DNA from: DATAES01 sp963721305
GTDB taxonomy: Bacteria; Actinomycetota; Acidimicrobiia; Acidimicrobiales; JACDCH01
Direction: 5' to 3'
Assembly (NCBI GenBank): GCA_963721305.1
Contig: CAVRIR010000005.1
Coordinates: 992,001-1,056,000 of the forward strand
DNA length: 64,000 nucleotides
A program made the translations under genes and the position numbers. Positions within the stretch are counted from its first letter, which is position 1, and every line of letters begins with the position of its first letter. This document shows positions 52,598-60,553 of this stretch, in pieces. The notes beneath the pieces were generated by a model. That model saw only the letters and a program-made list of their open reading frames with translations. It did no database searches and had not been told where the DNA came from.

Positions 52598-53935
52598 TCA
52601 ACGCTCGACGGCGAACAGCTGCCACGTGCCACCTACGCCCTTGAGCTCGTGCTCGCCGCGGTCCTGGAAGAAGATTCCTGACCCGGCAACGAGGTCAACC
52701 ACGGTTCGGGACGCGAAGACCTCGCCCGGTCGGGCGAGCGCGGCGACGCGCGCACCAATATGCACCGCGATGCCGCCAAGGTCGTCGCCGATGACCTCTA
52801 CCTCACCGGTATGGACTCCAGCTCTGACTTGCAGACCCAAGCCCTGCACGCGGCCGGTGATTTCCTGGCCACACCGGATGGCCCGCGCCGGCCCGTCGAA
52901 CGTCACGAAGAACCCGTCGCCATCAGTGCCGATCTCTCGCCCTCGGTGCCGTACAAGCGCTTCGCGCACGACGCGATGGTGCCGCGCCAACAGGTCCCGC
53001 CACTCGCGATCACCGAGCGCGGCGGCCCGCTCCGTCGAGCCGGCGATGTCGGTAAACAGCACCGTGGCCAGCACCCGGTCGGCGGCGACATGGTGACGCA
53101 CGCCGGTCAAGAACTCCTCGACGTCGTCGACAGGATCCGGGTCCCCGTCTCTGACGCGGGCGTGATCGGTGCCTGGGAGCTCGACGTAGCGGGCGCCCGG
53201 GATGTGCTCGGCCAGGTATCGGCCATGGCCGACCTCGACGAACGGGTCGTCGGTGTGGTGCACGATGATCGTCGGCACGCGGATGGCCGCCAAGACATGG
53301 CGAACGTCGATCGCCGCGTTGAGTCGCGTCAGTTCGGCCGCGCCCGCCGGGCTGGCCGAGTACTGCTCGATGCGAGCCGCCACCCGGCGGGCCTCGGGGT
53401 CGCCGGCCAAGCTAGGAAACATGAGGTCGAAGCTGGCCCCCGTACCCCAGAGACTGCTCGATCAGGTGCTGCTCGACGATCTGATCGATGAGCTCGGGGG
53501 GTGGGCCGTAGGGATAGTCGGCCGTCCGGGTTCCCCGAGCTGATGTCGCGTACAAGACCAGCGCCGTCACCCGCTCGGGATAGGTCGCAGCGAAGAGCAT
53601 GTTCATCTGGCCGCCCTCAGACACGCCCATGAGCACCGCCCGCTCCAGACCGACCGCGTCCATCACCGCGCGCACGTCATCCATGCGCTGCTCGAGCGTG
53701 GGCATTCCCGTCAGCCGTTCGGACAGCCCCACGCCCCGCTTGTCGAGCACGACCAGCCGCGAAAAGAGGCGAGCCGGCGCAGCAATGGCCCCGAGACCGG
53801 TGACTCCCAGCCGAGCTCGACGTGCGAGGTGAACGGTCCGACGAACACGACATCCGGCGGACCTTCACCGACGACCTGGTATGCGATACGAACGCCGTCG
53901 GCCGTCGTCGCATAGTGCGTCTCCGGCAAGTCCAC
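52598..53935 (-). pseudogene. Alpha/beta hydrolase-adenylate cyclase fusion, broken by two frameshifts
   Basis: The N-terminal half is an alpha/beta hydrolase: ETHYATTADGVRIAYQVVGEGPPDVVFVGPF, then in a second frame VLDKRGVGLSERLTGMPTLEQRMDDVRAVMDAVGLERAVLMGVSEGGQM with the nucleophile elbow GVSEGG, then in a third frame FPSLAGDPEARR, VPTIIVHHTDDPFVEVGHGRYLAE and ELPGTDH. The C-terminal half is a class III cyclase: ATVLFTDIAGSTERAAALGD and EIGTDGDGFFVTFDG. The shifts are near 53762-53767 (one base missing, in a T run) and near 53450-53460 (one extra). Net length is a multiple of three. Mycobacteria have many such fusions. Confidence 0.78.
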
Positions 53936-54232
53936 CACCGCGAGCAGTCTGCCAGTCAGGGGCACTCTGACGCGGGGTACGTCGCTGTACAGACCATCCG
54001 GGATCGCTTGAGCGCGCGTCATCGGACGGGTCGCGCGATGTCACGACCATCCGGAAGCGGCACACGTTCCGGACGTGCCGATCGGCCGCGAGGGGACCAT
54101 GGCTCGCGGGACGTCGGGCCCGTATTCCTCCGTGCGAGGACTACTCGGGAGGAGCCGAGCAGCCGTTGGCCGACGTCAGCACCTAGCGTCGGGACGCGGT
54201 CGGCGGGTGGTCGGCCAAACAAGGAGGCCGAT
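53936..54232. other. Gap of about 300 bases between divergent genes
   Basis: No frame here gives a convincing protein. It holds the leaders of the fused hydrolase-cyclase and of the SnoaL-like gene. An AAGGAGG ribosome-binding site is at 54221-54227. Confidence 0.5.
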
Positions 54233-54634
54233 ATGGCTGAACATCCGAACGTCGCCATCGTCCGCAACGCCTACCAGTCGTTCGCCAAAGGCGATCTCGA
54301 CGCAGCGTTGGCCGACCTAGCCGACGACTGCGTGTTCCACTTCGGTGGCGATGGCCCCAACAGCGGTGACCACACGGGCCGGGAGGCCATCACGGCGGCG
54401 CTGATCAAGAACTTCGAGCTCACCGCAGGCACGCAGGCCCTCGACATCAAAGGTATCTACGCCGATGATGACCACGCCGCGGTGGTCATCCACGAGACGG
54501 CCAGCCGTCCCGACGGCGCGTCGATCGCCGTGGACGAGGTGCACATCCTCCGCCTTCGCGACGGCAAGGTCCTCGACTTGTGGGACCTGCCTGAGGACAT
54601 CCAGGCGCACGACAACTTCTTCGACGGCAAGTAA
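54233..54634 (+). CDS. SnoaL/ketosteroid isomerase-like protein
   Basis: The 133 residues match the NTF2-like fold: NVAIVRNAYQSFAKGDLDAALADLADDCVFHFGG, GREAITAALIKNFELT, and a C-terminal AAVVIHETASRPDGASIAVDEVHILRLRDGKVLDLWDLPED. A good ribosome-binding site sits 5 bases upstream of the ATG. The reaction is unknown. Confidence 0.85.
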   Translation: MAEHPNVAIVRNAYQSFAKGDLDAALADLADDCVFHFGGDGPNSGDHTGREAITAALIKNFELTAGTQALDIKGIYADDDHAAVVIHETASRPDGASIAVDEVHILRLRDGKVLDLWDLPEDIQAHDNFFDGK

Positions 54635-54754
54635 CCGACCCTCATTCCTTTCGCCTGCCGGCCCTACTCGGGCTCGTGTTCGTCGGTCTCTGACGACGTC
54701 GCGCACTTGCGCACCGAACCAGCCCGGTATCGGCACGCATCTCCGCTACTGGAG

Positions 54755-55219
54755 CTAGGGCGGCGAGGGCGCGGCGAGGCTCTTCTCCCATGTGACGAGG
54801 ACGTCGTCGACCTCGATCGTCCCCGTGCGAATCTGGATTGCTCCGTTGACGTGCTCAGGTTCGAGACCGACGTCGGCGTACCCGCAGGTCCGATAGAGCG
54901 CTTGCGCGGGTGCGTTGTCGATACTGACGCTGACCCGGATGCAGATGAACCCGCGATCTCGTGCTTCATGTTCTGCCGCAGCGATGAGCGCCTTTGCCAC
55001 GCCGCGACGTCGATGGTCGGGTGCGACCTCCACGTCTTGAAGGTGCGGAGGGTCAGTCAGTGCAAGGTGCAGGTGACCCAGCGGTGCATCACCGCTCCAT
55101 GCGACCAGGTAGAAGCCGTCGCCCTGATGGAGCCGCGCGAGGCCGAGCGCAGTCACAACTCGCTCAACTTGCCCTTCGTCCAGCACCCGCACTTCGATCC
55201 CCGAATGATCGCGCGGCAT
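54755..55219 (-). CDS. GNAT family acetyltransferase
   Basis: The 154 residues have the GNAT core: DVEVAPDHRRRGVAKALIAAAEHEARDRGF, with the RRRGVAKALI acetyl-CoA loop, and the NAPAQALYRTCGY motif. The N-terminus IEVRVLDEGQVERVVTALGLARL is less conserved. Substrate unknown. It is transcribed together with the hydrolase upstream, 18 bases apart. Confidence 0.87.
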   Translation of the reverse strand: MPRDHSGIEVRVLDEGQVERVVTALGLARLHQGDGFYLVAWSGDAPLGHLHLALTDPPHLQDVEVAPDHRRRGVAKALIAAAEHEARDRGFICIRVSVSIDNAPAQALYRTCGYADVGLEPEHVNGAIQIRTGTIEVDDVLVTWEKSLAAPSPP

Positions 55220-55237
55220 GTCTACACATCCAGTGCG

Positions 55238-56047
55238 TCATGCGGTTGCCGCGGTTTGATGCAGGAACTCGAGGATCGCGGTGTTTGCTGCATCGGGACG
55301 TTCCCAGAGTCCTCCGTGCCCGCAGCCTTCGATGCAGCGATAGTCGCTGCCGGGTATGGCTGCGGCCAACTCGTGCCCGAGCGCGGCTGGGACGAGGACG
55401 TCCAACTCGAAGCTGACGACCAGGCATCGCACCTTGATGTCGCGCAACGCGTCGAGCCGGTTGTCGTAACTGCTACTCGCGGACTGTTGGCCGATGAGAC
55501 CGGGCGTCACTATTGGCGACTTGTCCTCGGCGGCGAGGTACCTTTCCATCCACTCGTCGTTGCCCAGCGTTGCTGGTCCGAAGAGTTGCAGTGCTCGTTC
55601 GACCGGCGACGGCAGTCGCGGCTCTGGTCCTGTCACCGCTCGGGCTGCTTGCTGACCAAGACGCCGTCGGACGAGATCCTTGCGTCCCAGCGAACCGATG
55701 AGCACCGCGGCACTCACTAGCTCAGGGCGAGCGAGAGCGAGTTCTTGGGTGATGAGGGCACCGAGTGAGAACCCGACGACTGGCATCGGCCCCACACCGA
55801 GACCCTTGATCAGTGCGGCAGTGTCAGCGGCCATCTGCTCGATCGAGTAGGGCGGTGGCGGGTCATCGGACGGGGGAATGCCGCGATTGTTGAACGTGAT
55901 CGGGCCGTAGCCGGCTTCCAGCAGCGCGGGGACCTGCGGCGCCCACATGGAACCGTCGGCGCCGATTCCCGCCACCAGAAGAACCGGGCTCCCGTCGCCC
56001 GTGCGGTCAACGGCCAGCCCGACATCGTTCGCCTCGACGCGCATCAT
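55238..56047 (-). CDS. Alpha/beta hydrolase family protein
   Basis: The 269 residues show GDGSPVLLVAGIGADGSMWAPQVPALLEAGY, FNNRGIPPSDDPPPPYSIEQMAADTAALIKGLG, nucleophile elbow VVGFSLGALITQELAL, and a C-terminal acid/His region IEGCGHGGLWERPDAAN. It hydrolyses an ester, lactone or similar; the substrate is unknown. Two ATG codons (56047, 56044) compete as start. Confidence 0.9.
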   Translation of the reverse strand: MMRVEANDVGLAVDRTGDGSPVLLVAGIGADGSMWAPQVPALLEAGYGPITFNNRGIPPSDDPPPPYSIEQMAADTAALIKGLGVGPMPVVGFSLGALITQELALARPELVSAAVLIGSLGRKDLVRRRLGQQAARAVTGPEPRLPSPVERALQLFGPATLGNDEWMERYLAAEDKSPIVTPGLIGQQSASSSYDNRLDALRDIKVRCLVVSFELDVLVPAALGHELAAAIPGSDYRCIEGCGHGGLWERPDAANTAILEFLHQTAATA

Positions 56048-56154
56048 CACCAACACAGTGTCGCCCGCCACCCCAAAGGCGAGAACGATCGAAGGCACGG
56101 GCTGTGGATTCGGCGGGTGTTACGTTCCGCGACGTGGCGAATGGTGAACGATCG

Positions 56155-56511
56155 ATGTTCGGTCACGACGTCGGCGGGCAGGTGGCGTCGGCCTGGGAGC
56201 CGTCCTACGACAGCGAGTGGAGGCATCACCTGGTTCGACGACCGCCGCTCACCGAGTTGTCTCGACCGTGGCATGTCCAGCTCTTCAAGAGAGACTCGCG
56301 GTAGCGCTACGTTCTTCACGCCGATGGCTACTACACGGCCTCAGCGGGCGAGCTGGGAAACGACGAGGGCATCGACGCTGACGAAGCGCGGCGGCGAATG
56401 ACCGGACTTCTCATCGATCGATACGGCAGCTACGACGCTGAGTGGAAGGAGGCTCCCGACGGATGGGCGGCCTTCAGTCGCGCGTGGGCAGAGTCATCGG
56501 ACGACCCCTGA
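56155..56511 (+). pseudogene. Small protein gene with an in-frame amber stop
   Basis: The frame from the ATG at 56155 reads MFGHDVGGQVASAWEPSYDS, then HHLVRRPPLTELSRPWHVQLFKRDSR and TAG at 56302-56304. The same frame continues without shift as RYVLHADGYYTASAGELG, DEGIDADEARRRMTGLLIDRYGSYDAEWKEAPDGWAAFSRAW to a TGA at 56509. The join YVLHADGYY looks like one continuous protein of about 118 residues, so a Tyr codon probably became TAG. Family unknown. Confidence 0.5.
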
Positions 56512-56612
56512 CCTGACCGCGAGCGTCACACGGCCGCGACCCTCGCCGATTTTCGGCAAGGGCAAGTCTGTGTCGGTATTGGGAAGCGCGCGATTTGACG
56601 TTCGCGGAGCGG

Positions 56613-56876
56613 TCACGAGGCGGCGCGGTCGCCGAGCAGGTGGCGGTGATCGTCGGCCGGACCGGGGAGCACGCGAACGCGAGCGATGCCACGCTCGTTG
56701 ATCTCGACGACCTCGGCGACGGCGATCTGCGCGTCCTCGGCGCCGACGAGGATGAACCGCCCGACTTCGATGATTGCTCCAGGGGTTGCCCACCGCAGCG
56801 ACGCGGGCGTCAGCCCGCTCGGCTCACGGGTGCTGTAGTCGATCCAGAGATCCCAGGGCGGGCGCTCGTCGGGCAT
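56613..56876 (-). CDS. Cassette gene C: small conserved-looking protein (87 residues)
   Basis: The protein reads MPDERPPWDLWIDYSTREPS, then GLTPASLRWATPGAIIEVGRFILVGAEDAQIAVAEVVEINERGIARVRVLPG and ends PADDHRHLLGD. Strand-rich with an SH3-like feel. I recognise the pattern as one of a recurrent small actinobacterial pair or trio of unknown function, but cannot name a family. It is 42 bases after cassette gene B, on the same strand. Start ATG 56876 is taken; MVP upstream is in frame. Confidence 0.6.
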   Translation of the reverse strand: MPDERPPWDLWIDYSTREPSGLTPASLRWATPGAIIEVGRFILVGAEDAQIAVAEVVEINERGIARVRVLPGPADDHRHLLGDRAAS

Positions 56877-56918
56877 CGGCACCACATTGCCCCGCTTCGA
56901 TGCCTCACGGGCAACCCA

Positions 56919-57297
56919 CTACACATCGGGCGTCCTGAACGACGGGCCAAAGCAACCCTCCAACCGTGCGAGGGTCGGCTCCTCGAGATCCGGCAGCACG
57001 ATGTCGAAGTGCGGCCAGTCGAGCGTCGGCAGCAGCGGGAAGCCTGCCGAGCGGAGAGCACCCACAGTCGAGCTGCGGACCCGCTTGTAGCGATCTGGGT
57101 GGGAGCTCCGGCGTTCGAGCGACGAGCTCCTCGACGGTCATGTCGATCGCGGCGAAAACTGACACGCCGTAGAAGCCATGGTTCTCGAAACTGGTGCTCG
57201 CGGTACGGACAACCGAGTCGGTCGCCATGATGCCGGCGCGCACGATGACGACCGCGTCTGCCGGCGGATCCTCGTGTCGGAGCGCGAGCGGGCTCAC
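56919..57297 (-). pseudogene. Cassette gene B: unknown protein, broken by one frameshift
   Basis: From the GTG at 57297 the frame reads SPLALRHEDPPADAVVIVRA, then GIMATDSVVRTASTSFENHGFYGVSVFAAIDMTVEELVARTPELPPR. At about 57090-57096 the frame is lost; removing one base gives RRYKRVRSSTVGALRSAGFPLLPTLDWPHFDIVLPDLEEPTLARLEGCFGPSFRTPDV and a stop at 56919. Length 379 = 3x126+1. The protein has no known motif. It lies between genes A and C. Confidence 0.6.
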
Positions 57298-57342
57298 GAC
57301 TCGCCTTTCAACGCGTCACCGAGCGTTGCCGCGATCGCCCCA

Positions 57343-57759
57343 TCAGCCGGCGATCACGGCGACGGGTTCGTCGATGCGGTCCGCGGCTGCTCGCACCACG
57401 ACGGCGAGCGCGTAGGAGGCGTAGATCCAGAAGTCCTCGATGTCGCCCCACCAGTAGGTGTCATCGAGCAAGTCGGGTTGCACGCCGCCGTGGATCATCG
57501 CGATCGCGCGGAGCGCGTAGTGGCGTCGCTCATTCTGCGACCGGCCTCGGAACGAGCACTCCGGCAAGAACCGGTCAAACAAGCCTTCATAGTGCAGCGG
57601 CGTCGCGCGGCTCACCCCCGCGAGCTCGAGCATGTCCGCGCCGAGCTCCAAGAACAGCTCACCCGGAAACGTGTTGCGCTTCGGATGTAGCGGTGCCAGA
57701 TCAACCACCACATCGTTGACATCGCCGCCGCGCGCGATCCCCGACAACGCAACCCGCAC
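57343..57759 (-). CDS. Cassette gene A: unknown protein with HGG-type motif (138 residues)
   Basis: The GTG at 57759 opens RVALSGIARGGDVNDVVVDL, then LHPKRNTFPGELFLELGADMLELAG, HYEGLFDRFLPECSFRGR, IAMIHGGVQPDLLDDTYWWGDIEDFWIYASYALAVVVRAAADR. The helical second half is well formed. No known family can be named. Genes A, B and C follow each other with gaps of 45 and 42 bases. A possible longer frame upstream (GTG 57806) would need a further shift. Confidence 0.6.
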   Translation of the reverse strand: MRVALSGIARGGDVNDVVVDLAPLHPKRNTFPGELFLELGADMLELAGVSRATPLHYEGLFDRFLPECSFRGRSQNERRHYALRAIAMIHGGVQPDLLDDTYWWGDIEDFWIYASYALAVVVRAAADRIDEPVAVIAG

Positions 57760-57915
57760 CGCAGCCTCAGATCGGCATACGTCACCGTCGTGCCGGCCAC
57801 CCTCACACCTCGAGCTCCGCCCCACAGGACGAGCCCAAAGATGCACGCAGATCACCCACGTATCAAGCATTTCCGCGCATGTGCAGAAGCGCTCCAGTGC
57901 GGGCAATCTGTGCGC

Positions 57916-58473
57916 ATGGGGTCGAGGGACCACGTGAAGTCGCCGATCGTGGTGCGCAATGCGACGGCCGGTGATGTGGCGTCGATGCAAGCGGTCGAAG
58001 TCGTGGCCCGCCAGCGGTTCCGCGCGATCGACGATGCGCGCATCGCTCGGTGCGCGGACGATCCGCCGTACGGGACCGAGGGCTTGACGAGGGCGGCGAC
58101 CGAGCAGCGCGCCTGGGTGGCGGTCGACGACCTCGGCGCGGTCATTGGGTTTGCAGTGGCGTGGGTGATCGACGGCGAAGGCCACCTCGACGAACTGGCG
58201 GTGACACCGGCACACGGCCGTCGTGGCGTCGGACGTGCGCTCGTCGACGAGGTTCTCGCCTGGTCCGCAGCTCGGGGGCTGCCGTCTGTCACGTTGATCA
58301 CCTTTCGCGACGTGCCTTGGAACGGCCCGTTCTACGAGAAGCTCGGCTTCGAGGCCGTGACGGCGTTGACGCCCGCATTGCAAGCGGCGCTGGCCCAGAG
58401 CGCGACATGGGGGGTTCCCCGCGATGTCGTCATGCGCCGATCGCTCGTGGATGCTGGAACCGCCGACGCATAA
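57916..58473 (+). CDS. GNAT family acetyltransferase
   Basis: The 185 residues hold ATAGDVASMQAVEVVARQRFRAID, then FAVAWVIDGEGHLDELAVTPAHGRRGVGRALVDEVLAWSAARGLPSVTLITFRDVPWNGPFYEKLGFEAV, with the GRRGVGRAL acetyl-CoA loop and the FYEKLGF end motif. It is of the small-molecule-acetylating type. It is divergent from the three-gene cassette. Confidence 0.9.
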   Translation: MGSRDHVKSPIVVRNATAGDVASMQAVEVVARQRFRAIDDARIARCADDPPYGTEGLTRAATEQRAWVAVDDLGAVIGFAVAWVIDGEGHLDELAVTPAHGRRGVGRALVDEVLAWSAARGLPSVTLITFRDVPWNGPFYEKLGFEAVTALTPALQAALAQSATWGVPRDVVMRRSLVDAGTADA

Positions 58474-58613
58474 TCGCCGATCTGAACGTCCGGAAGGTAC
58501 CGATACACGCGGCTCGCATCCGGCGTTCCGCATGCTTCCCTGTGCCCCGAACGGCACCTTGGGGGCAGCGGCCTGCGAACAACGTCAGGGTCGTAGCCTG
58601 CCGCGTCGTGGAG

Positions 58614-59207
58614 ATGCCCACTGTCGAGATCGAAGGTTGCCGGGCCTCTCACGCGCGGCTAGCCGCCAGAATCGAGGGCCTGACCGATGAGGTTGTCCGA
58701 GCACCGTCGCTGTTGCCGGCCTGGAGTGTCGGACACGTGCTCACGCACCTGGCGCGCAATGCAGAGGCGATGTTCCGCCGAATCGAAGCCACCACACGTG
58801 GTGAGGTCATCGATCAGTACGTGGGTGGTGCCGAGGGTCGCGCCTCGGAGATTGAGTCGGGCGCAGGACGACCAGCAAACGTGCTCATCAACGACGTCAT
58901 CAGTTGGTCACAGCGGCTTGATGCCACCTTCGTATCACTGCCCGACGACTCCTGGAACCGACCTGTCCGGTCTGGCCGAGGCGACGAGCATCCCGTAGCG
59001 CGACTCCCGTTTCATCGCTGGTGGGAAGTCGAGGTCCATCTCGTCGACCTTGCAATAGGCCACATTCCGGCCGACTGGCCACAGGAACTGGTTGACCGTG
59101 CTCTTCCGAGGCTGGTTGCAGGTCTCGCCAATCGTGCGGATCCGCGCTCGTTGATGGCCTGGACGCTCGGTCGAGGTCCGGCGCCAGGCCTCGAATCCTG
59201 GGTCTGA
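58614..59207 (+). CDS. Mycothiol-dependent maleylpyruvate isomerase-like (DinB fold) protein
   Basis: The 197 residues show GCRASHARLAARIEGLTDEVVRAPSLLPAWSVGHVLTHLARNAEAM, the metal-histidine pattern of the MDMPI N-terminal domain, and HRWWEVEVHLVDLAIGHIPADW with the HxxxD metal site. In actinobacteria these are mycothiol-dependent enzymes; the exact reaction is unknown. GTG at 58608 is an alternative start. Confidence 0.83.
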   Translation: MPTVEIEGCRASHARLAARIEGLTDEVVRAPSLLPAWSVGHVLTHLARNAEAMFRRIEATTRGEVIDQYVGGAEGRASEIESGAGRPANVLINDVISWSQRLDATFVSLPDDSWNRPVRSGRGDEHPVARLPFHRWWEVEVHLVDLAIGHIPADWPQELVDRALPRLVAGLANRADPRSLMAWTLGRGPAPGLESWV

Positions 59208-59287
59208 CACCGGTCGGTGCCTACCGCCACCAAACGCCGGCTCGGAGACGTCCGGAACGTGCCGCTACCGGACTGTCCAGCGGCATG

Positions 59288-59617
59288 ATGGGGACAGTGA
59301 GGATTCCGATCGCGTGCACGCTCACATCGACGGACGCCGCTGATCGCATCGACGAGTGGCGCGGGTTCATCGGAGAGTGCGTTAGCACCGCGGAACGGAC
59401 CGGTCACGAGCTGCGCCTGGCCCTGCAATCGGGGGATTCGCCGCTGCTGCGTGCGGCCGATCTTGCAGCCCGCGAGAAGACGTGTTGCGAGTTCTTCTCG
59501 TTCGCCATCGAGATCGAGTCGGACGCTCGCGCGCTCGTCATCACAGTGCCGGCCGAAGCATCGGACATCCTCGATGACATGACCCGCATCGTCCCTACCC
59601 AGATCCTCGTCCGTTGA
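59288..59617 (+). CDS. Hypothetical protein with CCEFF motif (109 residues)
   Basis: It reads IPIACTLTSTDAADRIDEWR, then SPLLRAADLAAREKTCCEFFSFAIEIESDARALVITVPAEASDILDDM. The REKxCCxFFxF motif occurs in a group of small actinobacterial proteins that I cannot name, and the paired cysteines may bind metal. Function unknown. Confidence 0.65.
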   Translation: MGTVRIPIACTLTSTDAADRIDEWRGFIGECVSTAERTGHELRLALQSGDSPLLRAADLAAREKTCCEFFSFAIEIESDARALVITVPAEASDILDDMTRIVPTQILVR

Positions 59618-59695
59618 TCCGCTCGTAGGTGCCGATCCCGCCGCTCACATCCGGCACTTCCGCGCTATCGGGCGTGCGGGTGTGACACTTCGCTG

Positions 59696-59956
59696 ATGGG
59701 CACAAGGCGACGAGTTGGTGGTCTGTGGTGGCTTCCATTGTTGATCCCGTACGCGTGGCTCGTCTACGCCGCTATCAAGGAACACTCCCGCAGCAGTCCG
59801 ATCGTCAGTCAGCCGTGGAGCTGGCCGCACGGGATCGTCGTGCTCCTGGCCAACACACTGGCAGTCGTGCTCCCAGCGTTCTTCGCGGGTCGGCGTTACT
59901 CGGTGCAGGAGAAGTGGCGCAGACGTGCCGTTACTTCGCTCCCTGGGTGCCGATGA
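59696..59956 (+). CDS. Small membrane protein (86 residues)
   Basis: Two membrane segments (GGLWWLPLLIPYAWLVYAAI and HGIVVLLANTLAVVLPAFFAG) with basic ends (MGTRRR, KWRRRAV). Nothing more can be said. Its 3' end overlaps the convergent VOC gene by 26 bases, so the real stop might be earlier. Confidence 0.5.
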   Translation: MGTRRRVGGLWWLPLLIPYAWLVYAAIKEHSRSSPIVSQPWSWPHGIVVLLANTLAVVLPAFFAGRRYSVQEKWRRRAVTSLPGCR

Positions 59957-60332
59957 CGTTGCCGTCTTCGTTGGTCGCTAGACGCCCTTTGCTGTTGTCG
60001 AGAAGGACGAGATGGTTGTCCCAAGGGTCAGCGACCACCGCGCAATGACCGATCGCGATGTCGAAGGGTGCGACTACGACTCGACCGCCAGCGTCGACAA
60101 AGCGTTCGATCGCTTGCCCGACGTTCTCGACTGTGAGGTCAGTCTCTGGTCCTGGTCGGTCGGTTTGCAGAACCAGCTCCGCCTCCGAGTCCGGTAGACG
60201 CAGCCCTGCACCGGTCTCGGTTCGCCAGACCAGCTGGTGTCCGAGCCGTCCGTAGAAGGCGAGCCCGTCGTCGAGATCAGCAACGCGAAGCGCGAGACAA
60301 TCGACCTTGCGAAGAAGAGGTTCGTTGCTCAC
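59931..60332 (-). CDS. VOC/glyoxalase-like protein
   Basis: The 133 residues have two beta-alpha-beta-beta-beta units: VDCLALRVADLDDGLAFYGRLGHQLVWRTETGAGLRLPDSEAELVLQTD and GGRVVVAPFDIAIGHCAVVADPWDNHLVLLD. Metal-ligand type residues (DCLALRV, ELVLQ, HCAVV, LVLLD) are recognisable. Members are isomerases, dioxygenases or resistance proteins; this one is not assigned. Confidence 0.85.
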   Translation of the reverse strand: MSNEPLLRKVDCLALRVADLDDGLAFYGRLGHQLVWRTETGAGLRLPDSEAELVLQTDRPGPETDLTVENVGQAIERFVDAGGRVVVAPFDIAIGHCAVVADPWDNHLVLLDNSKGRLATNEDGNVIGTQGAK

Positions 60333-60359
60333 GCGGCCAACCTAGGGAAGCCCCGATCG

Positions 60360-60553
60360 CGTCGCACTGAAAGTGATCGCGATGAAGCAGTTGCCGCTGC
60401 TTGCGTGACGGCTTGACGTGGGGTCGGGCGGCGCCGAGGTGTGGGAGTCCGACGATGACGACCGCGAAGAGGGCCTCCTCTCGTCGTGTGGGGTCGAGTG
60501 GAACAACACTCGAGCTCGCCAAAGCAACACCCTCACGACGAAAGAAGGTCCCT
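60360..60553 (+). ncRNA. Candidate bridge-RNA region of the IS110 element
   Basis: The 190 bases before the transposase start lack a gene and contain several short hairpins: AAGCAG/CTGCTT (about 60385-60403), AGAGG/CCTCT (about 60467-60481) and TCGAGTG/CACTCGA (about 60496-60515). In IS110-group elements the non-coding left end encodes the bridge RNA that pairs with target and donor DNA. No boundaries or pairing loops can be fixed here, so this is a candidate only. Confidence 0.35.

Noticed and set aside
56155..56511. Selenocysteine or pyrrolysine readthrough
   Set aside because: The codon is TAG, not TGA, and nothing suggests pyrrolysine genes nearby; mutation or error is simpler.
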